From positions 248,001-312,000 of the forward strand of contig NZ_JALHLS010000001.1 in the NCBI RefSeq assembly GCF_022844445.1: DNA of 64,000 nucleotides, read 5' to 3'. The position numbers and the translations under genes were made by a program. Below, one piece after another: positions 18,733-30,654 of the stretch (its first letter is position 1; the number at the start of each line of letters is the position of its first letter). The stretch comes from Hyphomonas sp. (GTDB lineage Bacteria; Pseudomonadota; Alphaproteobacteria; Caulobacterales; Hyphomonadaceae). Under the pieces are notes generated by a model that was given only the letters and a program-made list of their open reading frames with translations, was not told where the DNA came from and did no database searches.

Positions 18733-19137
18733 ATGGCGATCACGGGCGGCTGTCACTGCGGAGCCATCCGCTACGAACTCGGCGCGGCGCCAGACAGGGT
18801 CTCGATCTGCCATTGCCGGGACTGCCAGTTGAGTGCGGGTGCACCAATGGTGTCCTGGGCCGTAATGCCGGCCGCAAACCTCAAGATCACCAAGGGCACG
18901 CCGGCGACGATCAATTCGTCCGGAGACAGTTTCCGCCGCTTCTGCAGCCGCTGCGGCACGGGCCTCTTCTACGTGAACGAGACCTACCTGCCAGCCCTCG
19001 TGGATGTGCAGTCGATTACGCTGGACGACCCGTCCGCCTTTCCGCCGCAGGCGCAGGTCCAGACGGCGGAACAGCCATCCTGGATGGCTCATATCCACAC
19101 CCTACCGGCATATCCACGCTATCCGGGCACGGAATAG
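18733..19137 (+). CDS. GFA family (glutathione-dependent formaldehyde-activating enzyme-like) protein
   Basis: GGCHCGAIRYEL, ICHCRDCQLSAGAPMVSW, FCSRCGTGLFY. Confidence 0.92.
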   Translation: MAITGGCHCGAIRYELGAAPDRVSICHCRDCQLSAGAPMVSWAVMPAANLKITKGTPATINSSGDSFRRFCSRCGTGLFYVNETYLPALVDVQSITLDDPSAFPPQAQVQTAEQPSWMAHIHTLPAYPRYPGTE

Positions 19138-19332
19138 ACTTCCCGTCTTCCTAACGCATTGCCCGGCGCGCTTAACCAAGCCGCCAGGAACCCTTCGCCA
19201 AATTAACCATGTTCCAATGCATCCGCGTCACGTTTCATCCGTTGCCGGATGGTCCGGCAGGTGATTGGGCCGCAGCCCGGACATGGGGAAATCCCGGCCA
19301 GCTTGCGGCAGGTGTTACAAGGACGAAGTCAA

Positions 19333-19602
19333 ATGGCCTATTCAGACATACCCGTCGCGCCCGGAGCCCTGCTCGGCGCACATTCCCAGCCCGACGATCT
19401 TTATCGCGCCGGCCTTGCCTATGCGACCGGCACGGGCGCCGAGGTCAATCTCGTTGAAGCCCACAAATGGTTCAATCTCGCCGCTGTGCGCGGTCATGAG
19501 GACGCCCGCGTCCAGCGCCAGGACATGGCCGAGATGCTCACCACCGAGGAAGTGAAGCTTGCCCTGCAAGCCGCCCGCGCCTGGATGAAACTCGCGAACT
19601 GA
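19333..19602 (+). CDS. Small Sel1-like repeat protein
   Basis: DDLYRAGLAYATGTGAEVNLVEAHKWFNLAAVRGHEDARVQRQDMAEML. Confidence 0.82.
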   Translation: MAYSDIPVAPGALLGAHSQPDDLYRAGLAYATGTGAEVNLVEAHKWFNLAAVRGHEDARVQRQDMAEMLTTEEVKLALQAARAWMKLAN

Positions 19603-19636
19603 ATGCCAGCCCGGCAGGTCGACGCCCGCCGCAGAG

Positions 19637-21205
19637 TTATCCCACCCGCCGTGTCATGCCTTTCCAGTAGGGCTCGCGCAGGTCCTTGCGAAGGATCTTG
19701 CCGGAGGGGTTGCGCGGCAGGGCCTCGATGAAGTCCACCGTCTTCGGCGCCTTGTAGGCAGCGATGCGCTCCTTCGCCCAGGCGATGATACTCTCCGGAG
19801 ACGGATCTTCGCCGGGCTTTTTGACGACGATGGCTTTCACCGCCTCGCCCCACTTCTCGTCGGGCACGCCGATCACCGCGACATCGGCCACGCCCGGCGC
19901 GCCAAAGATCGCGTTCTCGACCTCTGCCGGATAGACGTTCTCGCCGCCGGAGACGATCATGTCCTTCACGCGGTCGTGGATGTAGAGGAAGCCATCCTCG
20001 TCGAAGTATCCTGCGTCGCCGGTATGAAAGAAGCCGTTGCGCACAGCATCCGCCGTCGCATCCGCGCGGTTCCAGTAGCCCTTCATCACGAAGCCCGACT
20101 TGACAACGATCTCGCCCACTTCGCCCGTCGGCACGGGCTTGCCCGCCGCGTCCACCACGCGCACCACCGCACCCGGCCAGGGAACGCCGCACGAGCGCAG
20201 CTTGCCCCAGGCGGGGTCATGCGCTTCCGGCGGCAGGAAGGTTCCTGCGCCGACTGTTTCGGTCAGTCCGTAGAGCTGAGTGAAGCGCGCATCCATGATC
20301 TCGACCGCCGTGCGCAGCAACGCCTCGGAAATCGGCGAGGCGCCGTAGAAGACCTGCTTCAGGCTGGAGAAATCCACCTCACGGATATTCTTCTGCTGCG
20401 TCAGCATGAGGATCACCGCCGGCACCCAGAAAGCGTGCGCGATTCTGTGTTCCGGGATCAGCTTGAGGATCAGCTGCGGATCGATTTCGCGCAGGATCAC
20501 GGTCTTGGCGCCCTGCAGAGACGCCAGAAGGCCTACATTGACGCCCGCCACGTGGAACTGTGGCATGGCATTCATCACCGCCTCGCCGGCATCATAGCTC
20601 GACCATTCCAACATCGCGCCCTGCGTGAAGAAGGCGCGGTAATTGTCATTCGTCAGCTGCACGCCCTTCGGCAGGCCGGTCGTGCCGGACGTGTAGAGCT
20701 GGATCACGTCATCATCGCCTTCTGGCGCAAGGCCCGGATTGGTCACCGGCTTGGAGCCGCGCCAGGACGGATAGAAATCCCAGTCCTCGCGGTCGCCGTC
20801 GAGCGTGATGATCCGCTTCAGGTCCGGCAATTCGCCCTTGATCTGGTCAATCATGGCGTAGAATTCCTTACCGACGAACAGCACCTTGGCGCGCGCGTCC
20901 GACAGTATGAACTTAACCTCCGGCGGGGCGAGGCGCGTATTGACGCCGTTCATCACCGCGCGGGCCTTCGCGGCGCCGAACAGCATCTCGTAGTACACGT
21001 CCGTGTTCTTCGCGAGATAGCCGATCCGGTCGCCTGGCTGAATGCCCAGCGCAAGGAGGCCATTTGCAACCTGGTTAGTGCGCGCGTCCAGCTCGGCATA
21101 GGTCGTCACCTTGCCTTCGAACCAGAGGGCCGCATCGGCCGGCCGCAGCGCGGCCTGCACGCGCGGAATATCCGCAAGGTAAGGCATCGCCTCAATGTCG
21201 ATCAT
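19637..21205 (-). CDS. Fatty acid-CoA ligase (AMP-binding)
   Basis: YTSGTTGLPKGVQLTN, YGLTET, PRNPSGKILRKDLRE. Confidence 0.92.
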   Translation of the reverse strand: MIDIEAMPYLADIPRVQAALRPADAALWFEGKVTTYAELDARTNQVANGLLALGIQPGDRIGYLAKNTDVYYEMLFGAAKARAVMNGVNTRLAPPEVKFILSDARAKVLFVGKEFYAMIDQIKGELPDLKRIITLDGDREDWDFYPSWRGSKPVTNPGLAPEGDDDVIQLYTSGTTGLPKGVQLTNDNYRAFFTQGAMLEWSSYDAGEAVMNAMPQFHVAGVNVGLLASLQGAKTVILREIDPQLILKLIPEHRIAHAFWVPAVILMLTQQKNIREVDFSSLKQVFYGASPISEALLRTAVEIMDARFTQLYGLTETVGAGTFLPPEAHDPAWGKLRSCGVPWPGAVVRVVDAAGKPVPTGEVGEIVVKSGFVMKGYWNRADATADAVRNGFFHTGDAGYFDEDGFLYIHDRVKDMIVSGGENVYPAEVENAIFGAPGVADVAVIGVPDEKWGEAVKAIVVKKPGEDPSPESIIAWAKERIAAYKAPKTVDFIEALPRNPSGKILRKDLREPYWKGMTRRVG

Positions 21206-21408
21206 CGTTTCCTCCCGGGAGCTTCAGCCAAGACCTGTGACCCGTCTTGTCGTGACTGAACTTAAGGCATTTCCGGCACCTGTCAGCCCCTGCCCCGCTG
21301 CGCGCGCTGTTCGCCGCTCTGCCACCTCTTTGGCAACTGCCAATTCTGTGCAAACGTTCCCCTGACGCGCGAGCCGAAAACTCCGGCGCGCGGGCGGGGG
21401 CAAGACCA

Positions 21409-23139
<1,731 letters not shown>

Positions 23140-23142
23140 CAG

Positions 23143-24087
23143 GTGGGACAGCTTCTGGCTCTAAACAGCCTGCTTTGTAGCCTCTGTCTGATTGCGGCCT
23201 GCTCAAGCGCGCCGGTCACAGCCACGCGGATCGAACCGGAGGTGAGGGCTGTCCCCTGCCCGCCGGCCGCAAGCCTCGCCGATATCGGTGACGAGCGCGC
23301 GCGCAGCGAGGCCATTCTCGACATGGACCCGGTTGCGCGCGAAGATCTCGCCTTGGCGCTGGCGGCCTGTCTCGGCGATCCGGACCCGAACCTTCGCGAC
23401 GGTGTGGCCTACGTCGCCCTCTCCCAGATGCTGCGCTCGCAGCTCGTCAGCATCGAGACGGTGATGCGGCTGGAAGCGGACCTGCGCGCCCGTCTTGCCC
23501 AGCCCGCCAATGCGGACGGCTTTGAGGCACCCTTTGCGGCGCTCGTGCTGTCGGAAGTCGCGCGCACCGACCGCATCACGCCCTGGATGGGCCCGGAGGA
23601 GCGCGACCGGCTGATCGCGGCAACCCACGCCTATCTGAGCACACTCAGTGACTTTCGCGGTTTTTCGGACGGCGACGGCTGGCGCCACAGCGTTGCTCAT
23701 GCGTCCGACATCCTTATGCAGCTGTCGCTGAACCCGCAGCTGAACAAGCCGCAGGCCGAGGCCATACTCGCGGCCATCGCGCTCAAGGTCGGCACGCCGG
23801 ATCACGCCTATATCCACGGCGAAAGCGAACGCCTCGCCGCGCCGGTCACTTATCTCGCCATCAAGGAAACCTTCACGGCCGAGGAGTGGAGCGAATGGTT
23901 CGCCAGCCTCTGGCCGCAGGGCGACCCGCTTCGCGAGGAAGCCTACAGATCCGAAGCCGCCCTGATTAAGCTGCATAATCTGCAGGCCTTCGCCCAATCG
24001 GTCTACATCAATGCGATGGCCAGCAATGATGACAGGATGAAGCCTGTGGCCGGCGCCGCCTTCGAATTCCTGAACCAGCTGCCCTGA
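23143..24087 (+). CDS. Putative lipoprotein, DUF2785-like
   Basis: Lipobox LCLIAAC; RDGVAYVALSQML, GDGWRHSVAHASDILMQL. GTG start 3 bp after the TIR gene stop. Confidence 0.72.
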   Translation: MGQLLALNSLLCSLCLIAACSSAPVTATRIEPEVRAVPCPPAASLADIGDERARSEAILDMDPVAREDLALALAACLGDPDPNLRDGVAYVALSQMLRSQLVSIETVMRLEADLRARLAQPANADGFEAPFAALVLSEVARTDRITPWMGPEERDRLIAATHAYLSTLSDFRGFSDGDGWRHSVAHASDILMQLSLNPQLNKPQAEAILAAIALKVGTPDHAYIHGESERLAAPVTYLAIKETFTAEEWSEWFASLWPQGDPLREEAYRSEAALIKLHNLQAFAQSVYINAMASNDDRMKPVAGAAFEFLNQLP

Positions 24088-24134
24088 GCCAAACCTTGCG
24101 GCAGGCGCCCATTTGCGGCACATCCCTGCCTGTC

Positions 24135-25421
24135 ATGACCCTTGCCACGCCGCCCCCCGACGCCGCCCTCGCCGAGCATATGCACGCCATGGGCACGCGC
24201 GCCCGCGCCGCCTCGCGCGCGCTGGGCCTGATGACGGCTGCGGACCGCACGCGCGGCCTCACTGCCATCGCCGCCGCGCTCCGCGCCGCCGCGCCGGAAA
24301 TCCTCGAGGCCAATTCCGAGGACATGACAGCCGCGAAGGCCAAAGGCCTCTCGCCCGCCATGCTTGACCGGCTAGCGCTTGACGCTGCGCGGATCGAGGC
24401 GATTGCGGCCGGGGTCGAAATCGTCGCCGCCCTGCCCGATCCCGTCGGCCGCGAGCTGGCGCGCTGGACCCCGCCTAACGGTCTGGACATCGCCCGCGTC
24501 GCCATTCCCCTCGGCGTCATCGGCATCATCTATGAGAGCCGCCCGAACGTGACCGCGGATGCCGGTGCGCTGTGCCTGCGCTCCGGCAACGCCGCAATCC
24601 TGCGCGGCGGCTCCGAAAGCATCCATTCCTCCCGCGCCCTCGCCGGCGCGATGCGCGCCGCGCTCATGCAGGAAGGTCTCCCGGTCGATGCAATCCAACT
24701 CGTCGAAACCATCAACCGCGACGCGGTTGGCCACATGCTCGCGGGCCTCGACGGCGCGCTCGACGTAATCGTGCCACGCGGCGGGCGTACCCTCGTGGAG
24801 CGCGTGCAGGCCGAAGCGCGCGTGCCCGTGATCGGGCACCTCGAAGGCCTCTGCCATACCTATGTCGACGGTGCGGCTGATCCGTCCAAGGCAGTCGACA
24901 TAGTCGTCAACGCCAAGATGCGCCGCACCGGCGTGTGCGGCTCGACAGAGACGCTGCTGATCGACGTCGCCTGCGCCGCCACACTGCTGCCGAAGATCGC
25001 CGCCGCGCTGGAAGCCGCGGGCTGCGAACTGCGCGGCGACCGGCGCAGCCGCGCGCTGCTGCCGCATATCAACGCCGCGACCGAAGAAGACTGGGCGACC
25101 GAGTACCTCGCGCCGATCCTGTCCGTCGCCGTCGTGGACGGACTCGAAGGCGCGCTCGTCCACATTGCGCGCTGGTCCTCCGGCCATACGGATGCGATCA
25201 TCACCGAGGACACCGCCGCCGCCGAGGCGTTCCTGGCGCGCGTCGACAGCGCCATCGTCCTGCACAACGCCTCCACCCAGTTTGCCGATGGCGGCGAGTT
25301 CGGCTTTGGCGCCGAGATCGGCATCGCCACGGGCCGCATCCATGCGCGCGGGCCTGTCGGCGCCGACCAGCTGACCACCTACAAATATGCCGTACGCGGC
25401 ACCGGCCAGGTCCGGCCTTGA
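24135..25421 (+). CDS. proA: Glutamate-5-semialdehyde dehydrogenase
   Basis: GVIGIIYESRPNVTADAGALCLRSGNAAILRGGSE, VIVPRGGRTLVERVQ, GPVGADQLTTYKYAVRGTGQ. Confidence 0.95.
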   Translation: MTLATPPPDAALAEHMHAMGTRARAASRALGLMTAADRTRGLTAIAAALRAAAPEILEANSEDMTAAKAKGLSPAMLDRLALDAARIEAIAAGVEIVAALPDPVGRELARWTPPNGLDIARVAIPLGVIGIIYESRPNVTADAGALCLRSGNAAILRGGSESIHSSRALAGAMRAALMQEGLPVDAIQLVETINRDAVGHMLAGLDGALDVIVPRGGRTLVERVQAEARVPVIGHLEGLCHTYVDGAADPSKAVDIVVNAKMRRTGVCGSTETLLIDVACAATLLPKIAAALEAAGCELRGDRRSRALLPHINAATEEDWATEYLAPILSVAVVDGLEGALVHIARWSSGHTDAIITEDTAAAEAFLARVDSAIVLHNASTQFADGGEFGFGAEIGIATGRIHARGPVGADQLTTYKYAVRGTGQVRP

Positions 25422-26005
25422 CGCGCGCGCGCCTGCCCGGCCCCGCTGCCGGCCAGCGGATCGGCCTTCTCGGCGGCAGTTTCCATCCCGCCCATGACGG
25501 CCACCTTCACGTGGCCGAAACTGCCATGAGGCGCCTGCGCCTCGACGGCGTCTGGTGGATCGTCGCGCGTGGCAATCCGCTCAAATCCGAACACGGATCA
25601 TTTGACGAGCGCTTCGCCTCCGCCTGCAGGGTCGCGCTCACGCCGGGCATGCACGTCACCGATATCGAACGCCAGCTGGACCTCACCTTCACGGTCGACA
25701 CCCTCGCCGCGCTGCAGGCTGCCGAGCCGGCGGCGCAGTTTGTCTGGCTGATGGGCGCCGACAGCGCTGCGAGCTTCCATCGCTGGAAAGACTGGGAAGG
25801 CATCGCCGCGCGCGTGCCCATCGCCATCGTCTCGCGGCCAGGCACGCGCGTCTCGGGCGCGCTGCCCTTCGTGAAACGGTTCGCAGACGCACGCCTGCCC
25901 GAACGCGACGCTCGCACCCTGCCCGGCCATACAACGCCCGCCTGGGTGTATCTCCGGGCGCCGGGCAATACACTTTCCTCTACGGCACTGAGGGCGGCGC
26001 AGTGA
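25418..26005 (+). CDS. nadD: Nicotinate-nucleotide adenylyltransferase
   Basis: IGLLGGSFHPAHDGHLHVAETAMRRL, VWWIVARGNPLK, VWLMGADSAASFHRWKDW; TTG start overlaps proA stop. Confidence 0.93.
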   Translation: MTRARLPGPAAGQRIGLLGGSFHPAHDGHLHVAETAMRRLRLDGVWWIVARGNPLKSEHGSFDERFASACRVALTPGMHVTDIERQLDLTFTVDTLAALQAAEPAAQFVWLMGADSAASFHRWKDWEGIAARVPIAIVSRPGTRVSGALPFVKRFADARLPERDARTLPGHTTPAWVYLRAPGNTLSSTALRAAQ

Positions 26006-26742
26006 GCCTGACGCCGGAAGAACTCGAACGCCACAAGCGCCACATCCTGCTCAAGGAAATCGGCGGGCCCGGCGTTCAGAAAATCCGCGCCGCCTCGGTT
26101 TCAATCATGGGTTCTGGCGCGCTCGGGGGGCCTTGTGCGCTCTACCTCGCCGCCGCCGGCATCGGGCAGATCGAACTCTGGGACGACGACCGCGTCGACC
26201 GTTCCAACCTGCAACGCCAGATTCAGTTCGCGGACGCCGATACCGGCCGGGAGAAAGTTGAGCGCCTTGCCGCGCGGCTCCGGGCAATTGACCCTGTACT
26301 TAAGGTTACCGCCGTCTCGCGCCGCGCCTCAGAAAGCGACGCGCCCACGGGCGCCATCCTTGTCGATGCCACCGACAATTTTCCCGCCCGCTTCGCGCTG
26401 AACCACCTCGCACATACGACGCACCGCCCTCTCGTTTCCGGTGCGGCCAGTGGGTGGTCCGGTCAGGTAAGCGTCTTCGCCTCAGGCACAGTAGACAGCG
26501 CGCCCTGCTACCAGTGCTGGGTGCCGGAAGCGCCACCCGCTGCCGAAGCTTGCGACGAGGTCGGCGTCGCCGGTCCTGTTACCGGAATGACCGGATCGGC
26601 GATGGCGCTGGAAGTGCTGAAGCTCGTCACCGGCGCTGGCACGCCGCTGATCGGCCGCCTCCTGCTGATCGACGGGCTCGCCGGTTCAACCCGGACGGTC
26701 AATCTGCGCCGCGATCTGCAGTGTCCAATATGTAATGGATGA
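26002..26742 (+). CDS. HesA/MoeB/ThiF family E1-like adenylyltransferase
   Basis: ELERHKRHILLKEIGGPGVQKI, VSIMGSGALGGPCALYLAAAG, CYQC...CPIC zinc ligands; GTG start overlaps nadD stop. Confidence 0.93.
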   Translation: MSLTPEELERHKRHILLKEIGGPGVQKIRAASVSIMGSGALGGPCALYLAAAGIGQIELWDDDRVDRSNLQRQIQFADADTGREKVERLAARLRAIDPVLKVTAVSRRASESDAPTGAILVDATDNFPARFALNHLAHTTHRPLVSGAASGWSGQVSVFASGTVDSAPCYQCWVPEAPPAAEACDEVGVAGPVTGMTGSAMALEVLKLVTGAGTPLIGRLLLIDGLAGSTRTVNLRRDLQCPICNG

Positions 26743-26815
26743 TCTCAGCGTTTGACACCGCGCCATCTGAAGGCGTTATCTTCGGCAGATTCAAGTTTCA
26801 CAAAAGCATATCCGC

Positions 26816-27820
26816 ATGATCCGACGCCTACTTGCTGTCATCGTCACTTTGGGAGTCATCCTCGGCGCCGGCTGGCTGACGCTCCGGCGCGGAGACATTC
26901 CATTCGAACAGCTGGAGTCAGTCTACGCCAATGCCGACAGCCGCTATCTTGCGTTTGGCGACGACATGCGCGTGCACTTCCGCGACGTTGGCCCGCGCGA
27001 CGGGAAAGTGATTGTGCTGGTTCACGGATTTTCCGCCTCGCTGCACACTTGGGAAGACTGGGTCGACAATCTGAAGCGAGACTACCGCGTTATCACGCTT
27101 GACCTGCCGGGCCACGGCCTCTCGCGTTGCATGGACAACAACGAGATCGGACCCGCCCAGTTCGTCGAGACCATCAACCGCGTCGTCAATACGCTTGAGA
27201 TCGAACACTTCACACTTGCCGGAAACTCGATGGGCGGCGCCGCCGCTTGGAACTATGCTTTGGCGCACCCGGACCGGCTCGAAGGCCTTGTGCTCATCGA
27301 TGCTGCCGGCTGGCCGCGCACCGAGGTTGAGGGCGATTCACGCCCGCTCGTTTTCCGCCTGCTGGAGATCGGCCTCGCCCGCAGAGTGATGCAGGACCTT
27401 GACCTCTCGACGCTGATCAAGGGCGGTCTCGAGGACAGTTTCGGCGATCCTTCCTTCGTTACGGATGAAATGGTGGAACGCTACGCAACGCTCGCCCGCG
27501 CCCCCTGCCACCGCGAAGCCTTGCTTGCGCTGACTTCTAGCCGCGACGAACGCCGCGTGGCGACACCCGAGCAACTCGCCTCCATCACCACACCGACACT
27601 GGTAATGCACGGCGAACTCGACAACCTGATCCCCGCTGAACACGGCCGCCAGTTCGCCGCCGCCATTCCCGGCGCGGACCTCAAACTCTATCCCGGTGTC
27701 GGCCACCTGCCTCATGAAGAGATCGCCGACCTCTCTGCCAGCGACCTGCGCGCCTTCCTCACCACCCGCGTGCACGGCGTACAGGACGTTGCCCTTGAGG
27801 ACACCGGCGCCACGAACTGA
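26816..27820 (+). CDS. Alpha/beta hydrolase
   Basis: VLVHGFSASLHTWEDW, LAGNSMGGAAAWNYALAHPDRL nucleophile elbow, VMHGELDNLIPAEH. Confidence 0.93.
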   Translation: MIRRLLAVIVTLGVILGAGWLTLRRGDIPFEQLESVYANADSRYLAFGDDMRVHFRDVGPRDGKVIVLVHGFSASLHTWEDWVDNLKRDYRVITLDLPGHGLSRCMDNNEIGPAQFVETINRVVNTLEIEHFTLAGNSMGGAAAWNYALAHPDRLEGLVLIDAAGWPRTEVEGDSRPLVFRLLEIGLARRVMQDLDLSTLIKGGLEDSFGDPSFVTDEMVERYATLARAPCHREALLALTSSRDERRVATPEQLASITTPTLVMHGELDNLIPAEHGRQFAAAIPGADLKLYPGVGHLPHEEIADLSASDLRAFLTTRVHGVQDVALEDTGATN

Positions 27821-27829
27821 CGCGCACCG

Positions 27830-28085
27830 CTATTTGACCGGCAGGTGTTTCTGCAGGAAGGCCGCAGGTGCGGCGGCTTTCTTCAGCGCGACCTCGATCC
27901 GCTCCGACTGCTCTATCGGCACAACCTCGTCGTCCTTGCCGTGAACCCGCAGAACCGGGAAAACGAACCGGTCTGCGATCAGTGCCGGCGAGACCGATTC
28001 CAAATCCGCCCCGTCTTGCTGCGGATGGCCGATGCTCGCAGCCAAGGCCACGTCATTGACAGGATACGGGACCGGATTCGGAGGT
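27830..28085 (-). pseudogene. Remnant of S9/prolyl oligopeptidase-type peptidase C-terminus
   Basis: Minus-strand reading NPVPYPVNDVALAASIGHPQQDGADLESVSPALIADRFVFPVLRVHGKDDEVVPIEQSERIEVALKKAAAPAAFLQKHLPVK*; the frame is closed upstream by TGA. Confidence 0.65.
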
Positions 28086-28119
28086 CAATTGCAGATAGTG
28101 GGAGCGGCTACCCGCCGCC

Positions 28120-29136
28120 TCAGAGGATGGCCGGGATCACACGATCGGGCGGACGGTGGCCGTCGGCGAAGGTCTTGATGTTGATGATGACCTTCTCGCC
28201 CATCTCGGTGCGTCCTTCGATGGTGGACGAGCCCATGTGGGGCAGCAGAAGTACATTCGGCAAGCCGAGCAGGTCTGGGTTCACCGACGGCTCGCGCTCG
28301 AACACGTCGAGCCCTGCGCCCGCGAGCTTACCACCGCGAATGGCACGCGCCAGCGCGGCCTCGTCGATCACTTCACCGCGTGCCGTGTTGATGATGTAGG
28401 CCTCCGGCTTCATCAGCGCGAGACGGCGGGCATTGATCAGGTGGAACGTGGCCGGCGTGTGCGGGCAGTTGACCGAGACAATGTCCATCCGCGCGAGCAT
28501 CTGGTCGAGCGAATCCCAGTAGGTCGCCTCGAGGCCTTCTTCGATGCGCGGGCCGACCGGCTTGCGGTTGTGATAGTGGATCTGCATGCCGAACGCCTTG
28601 GCGCGGCGGGCAACGGCCTGGCCGATTCGGCCCATGCCGATGATGCCCAGACGCTTGCCGGAAAGGCGGCGTCCCATCATCCAGGTCGGCGTCCAGCCAT
28701 CGAACTTGCCGCTCTCCATGATCTGCACGCCTTCATGCAGGCGGCGCGGCACTGCCAAGATCAGCGCCATGGCGACGTCCGCCGTGTCATCCGTCAGCAC
28801 GCCCGGCGTGTTGGTCACGGTGATGCCGCGCTGCACGGCGCTGGCGACATCAATGTTATCCACCCCTGCCCCGAACTGGGCGATCAATCGCAGCTGCTGG
28901 CCAGCCCGGGCCATCAGGCGCCCGTCGATCCGGTCTGTCACGGTCGGCACCAGCACATCTGCCGTCTGCATCGCCTCGGCGAGCTGCTCGGTGGTCAGCG
29001 GGGTGTCAGCCTCGTTCAATCGGGCGTCGAACAGCTCTTTCATCCGCAATTCCACCGGGGCCGGCAGCTTGCGGGTGACGACGACTTTCAGCTTCGATGC
29101 CGGCATGGGACTCCCGTAGATCTTTCTTATTGTCAT
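28120..29136 (-). CDS. D-2-hydroxyacid dehydrogenase (glyoxylate reductase-like)
   Basis: IAQFGAGVDNIDVASAVQRGITVTNTPGVLTDDTADVAMALILA, LGIIGMGRIGQAVARRAKAFGM. Confidence 0.93.
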   Translation of the reverse strand: MTIRKIYGSPMPASKLKVVVTRKLPAPVELRMKELFDARLNEADTPLTTEQLAEAMQTADVLVPTVTDRIDGRLMARAGQQLRLIAQFGAGVDNIDVASAVQRGITVTNTPGVLTDDTADVAMALILAVPRRLHEGVQIMESGKFDGWTPTWMMGRRLSGKRLGIIGMGRIGQAVARRAKAFGMQIHYHNRKPVGPRIEEGLEATYWDSLDQMLARMDIVSVNCPHTPATFHLINARRLALMKPEAYIINTARGEVIDEAALARAIRGGKLAGAGLDVFEREPSVNPDLLGLPNVLLLPHMGSSTIEGRTEMGEKVIINIKTFADGHRPPDRVIPAIL

Positions 29137-29243
29137 TGCCGCTTACCAGAGCATCTGCGCCGCGCCAATGACCCGCTGTTTTACCTCGGATTCATGTAGG
29201 GCGTAGTAGAGGTTCGTCTTCCAGAATTTCAGGATCGCTGCAC

Positions 29244-29747
29244 ATGAAACGGGCAGTTCTTGCACTCGCCGTGCTGTTGGCCGGCCCGTCCCTGCCTTTC
29301 GCCTCGGCCGAGGGTCAGGAAGAGGTTCAGATCAGCCGGTTTTCGGGCAAGCCCGTGCCGCGTTTCGAGACCCTGCGGCATGAGAAGGTCAACGGCCGAG
29401 TCGGCCCCAGCAAGGACCATAAGGTCCAGTGGGAGTATAAGCGCCGCGGCCTGCCGATGCTGATCCTCAAGGAGAGTGGCGACTGGCGCTATGTGCGCGA
29501 CCCGCAGGGCGACGAGGTCTGGATCGAGCGCACCCAGCTGGCGGCCCAGCAGAACGCCGTTGCGTTGGCGGATTTCGTGCTGAAGGCCGGGCGGGCGTCC
29601 GACAGCGCCGATGTCGCCACGGTTTCCGAAGGCGCGCTGCTGGAGCTTGGCACCTGCGATGCCAGCATGTGCCAGGTCACCGCCGGCGGCTTTCGTGGCT
29701 GGGCGCCGCGCCGCCAGCTCTGGGGGGCCACCGCGACAAAAGGTTGA
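29244..29747 (+). CDS. Secreted bacterial SH3-domain protein
   Basis: Signal peptide; FSGKPVPRFETLRHEKVNGRVGPSKDHKVQWEYKRRGLPMLILKESGDWRYVRDPQGDEVWIERT. Confidence 0.88.
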   Translation: MKRAVLALAVLLAGPSLPFASAEGQEEVQISRFSGKPVPRFETLRHEKVNGRVGPSKDHKVQWEYKRRGLPMLILKESGDWRYVRDPQGDEVWIERTQLAAQQNAVALADFVLKAGRASDSADVATVSEGALLELGTCDASMCQVTAGGFRGWAPRRQLWGATATKG

Positions 29748-29800
29748 CTTTGATCCCGGCACCGGGTGGGAAGGCGCCTGACTTCTGAGCCTTTCACAGG

Positions 29801-30346
29801 ATGCCGCCCATGTCCGGTCCCCACGATTTCCACACGCCCAAATCGTCCTACACCAAGGAAGATCTGCTCCAGTCCGGCAAGGGTGGCTATTTCGGCCCCG
29901 GCAACGCGCAGCTCCCCGAGCCGCCGATGCTGATGATGGACCGGATCACCGAGATCAGCGTCGATGGCGGCCCGTTCGGCAAGGGCCACGTTGTCGGCGA
30001 ACTCGATATACATCCGGACCTCTGGTTCTTCAAATGCCACTTCCCGGGCGACCCCGTGATGCCCGGCTGCCTCGGCCTCGACGCGATGTGGCAGGCCGTG
30101 GGCTACTGGCTCGGCTGGTCGGGCAGCCCCGGCAAGGGCCGGGCGCTGGGCGTAGGCGAAGTGAAGTTCACCGGCGAGATCACGCCGGACAAGAAACTCG
30201 TGCGCTACGAGATCGACATCAAGCGTGTGCGCCGTGGCAAGCTTAACCTCGGCATTGCCGACGGTCGCGTCTATGTCGACGGCGAGCATGTCTACACCGC
30301 CCTCGATATGAAAGTCGGCCTCAAGAACCTCGAAGCCGAGGGCTGA
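29801..30346 (+). CDS. fabA: 3-hydroxydecanoyl-ACP dehydratase
   Basis: [35 protein letters not shown]. Confidence 0.95.
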   Translation: MPPMSGPHDFHTPKSSYTKEDLLQSGKGGYFGPGNAQLPEPPMLMMDRITEISVDGGPFGKGHVVGELDIHPDLWFFKCHFPGDPVMPGCLGLDAMWQAVGYWLGWSGSPGKGRALGVGEVKFTGEITPDKKLVRYEIDIKRVRRGKLNLGIADGRVYVDGEHVYTALDMKVGLKNLEAEG

Positions 30347-30654
30347 GCCCGGCCAAAAGCCGTCCACAAAGCGGCGTGCCGATCGCCCTGATCGTTGGAC
30401 GCAACTCGCCTTTGAGGCGAATTTCAACCGCGTGCGGGATCAGGTGCCGGGGATGGCCAGCGACCAGGCCGGCTCGAGAAAGATCGCGATGATCACGAAG
30501 AGGGCGATGGCGAGGCGCATGACGTCGTCCGGAAAGCTGGCGGGCGGGCCGCCCGGTTCGCGGGTGTATTTGCAGGAAACATGCCGGAAACTTGACGCGC
30601 CCCGCAGGCCCGCCTAGCCCAAACCGTATAGCAAAAACTTCGAGGGAGCCTGCG

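Noticed and set aside
24935-25417. N-terminal extension of the nadD ORF inside proA
   Set aside because: The NadD domain begins after the TTG at 25418; the upstream part is proA in another frame.
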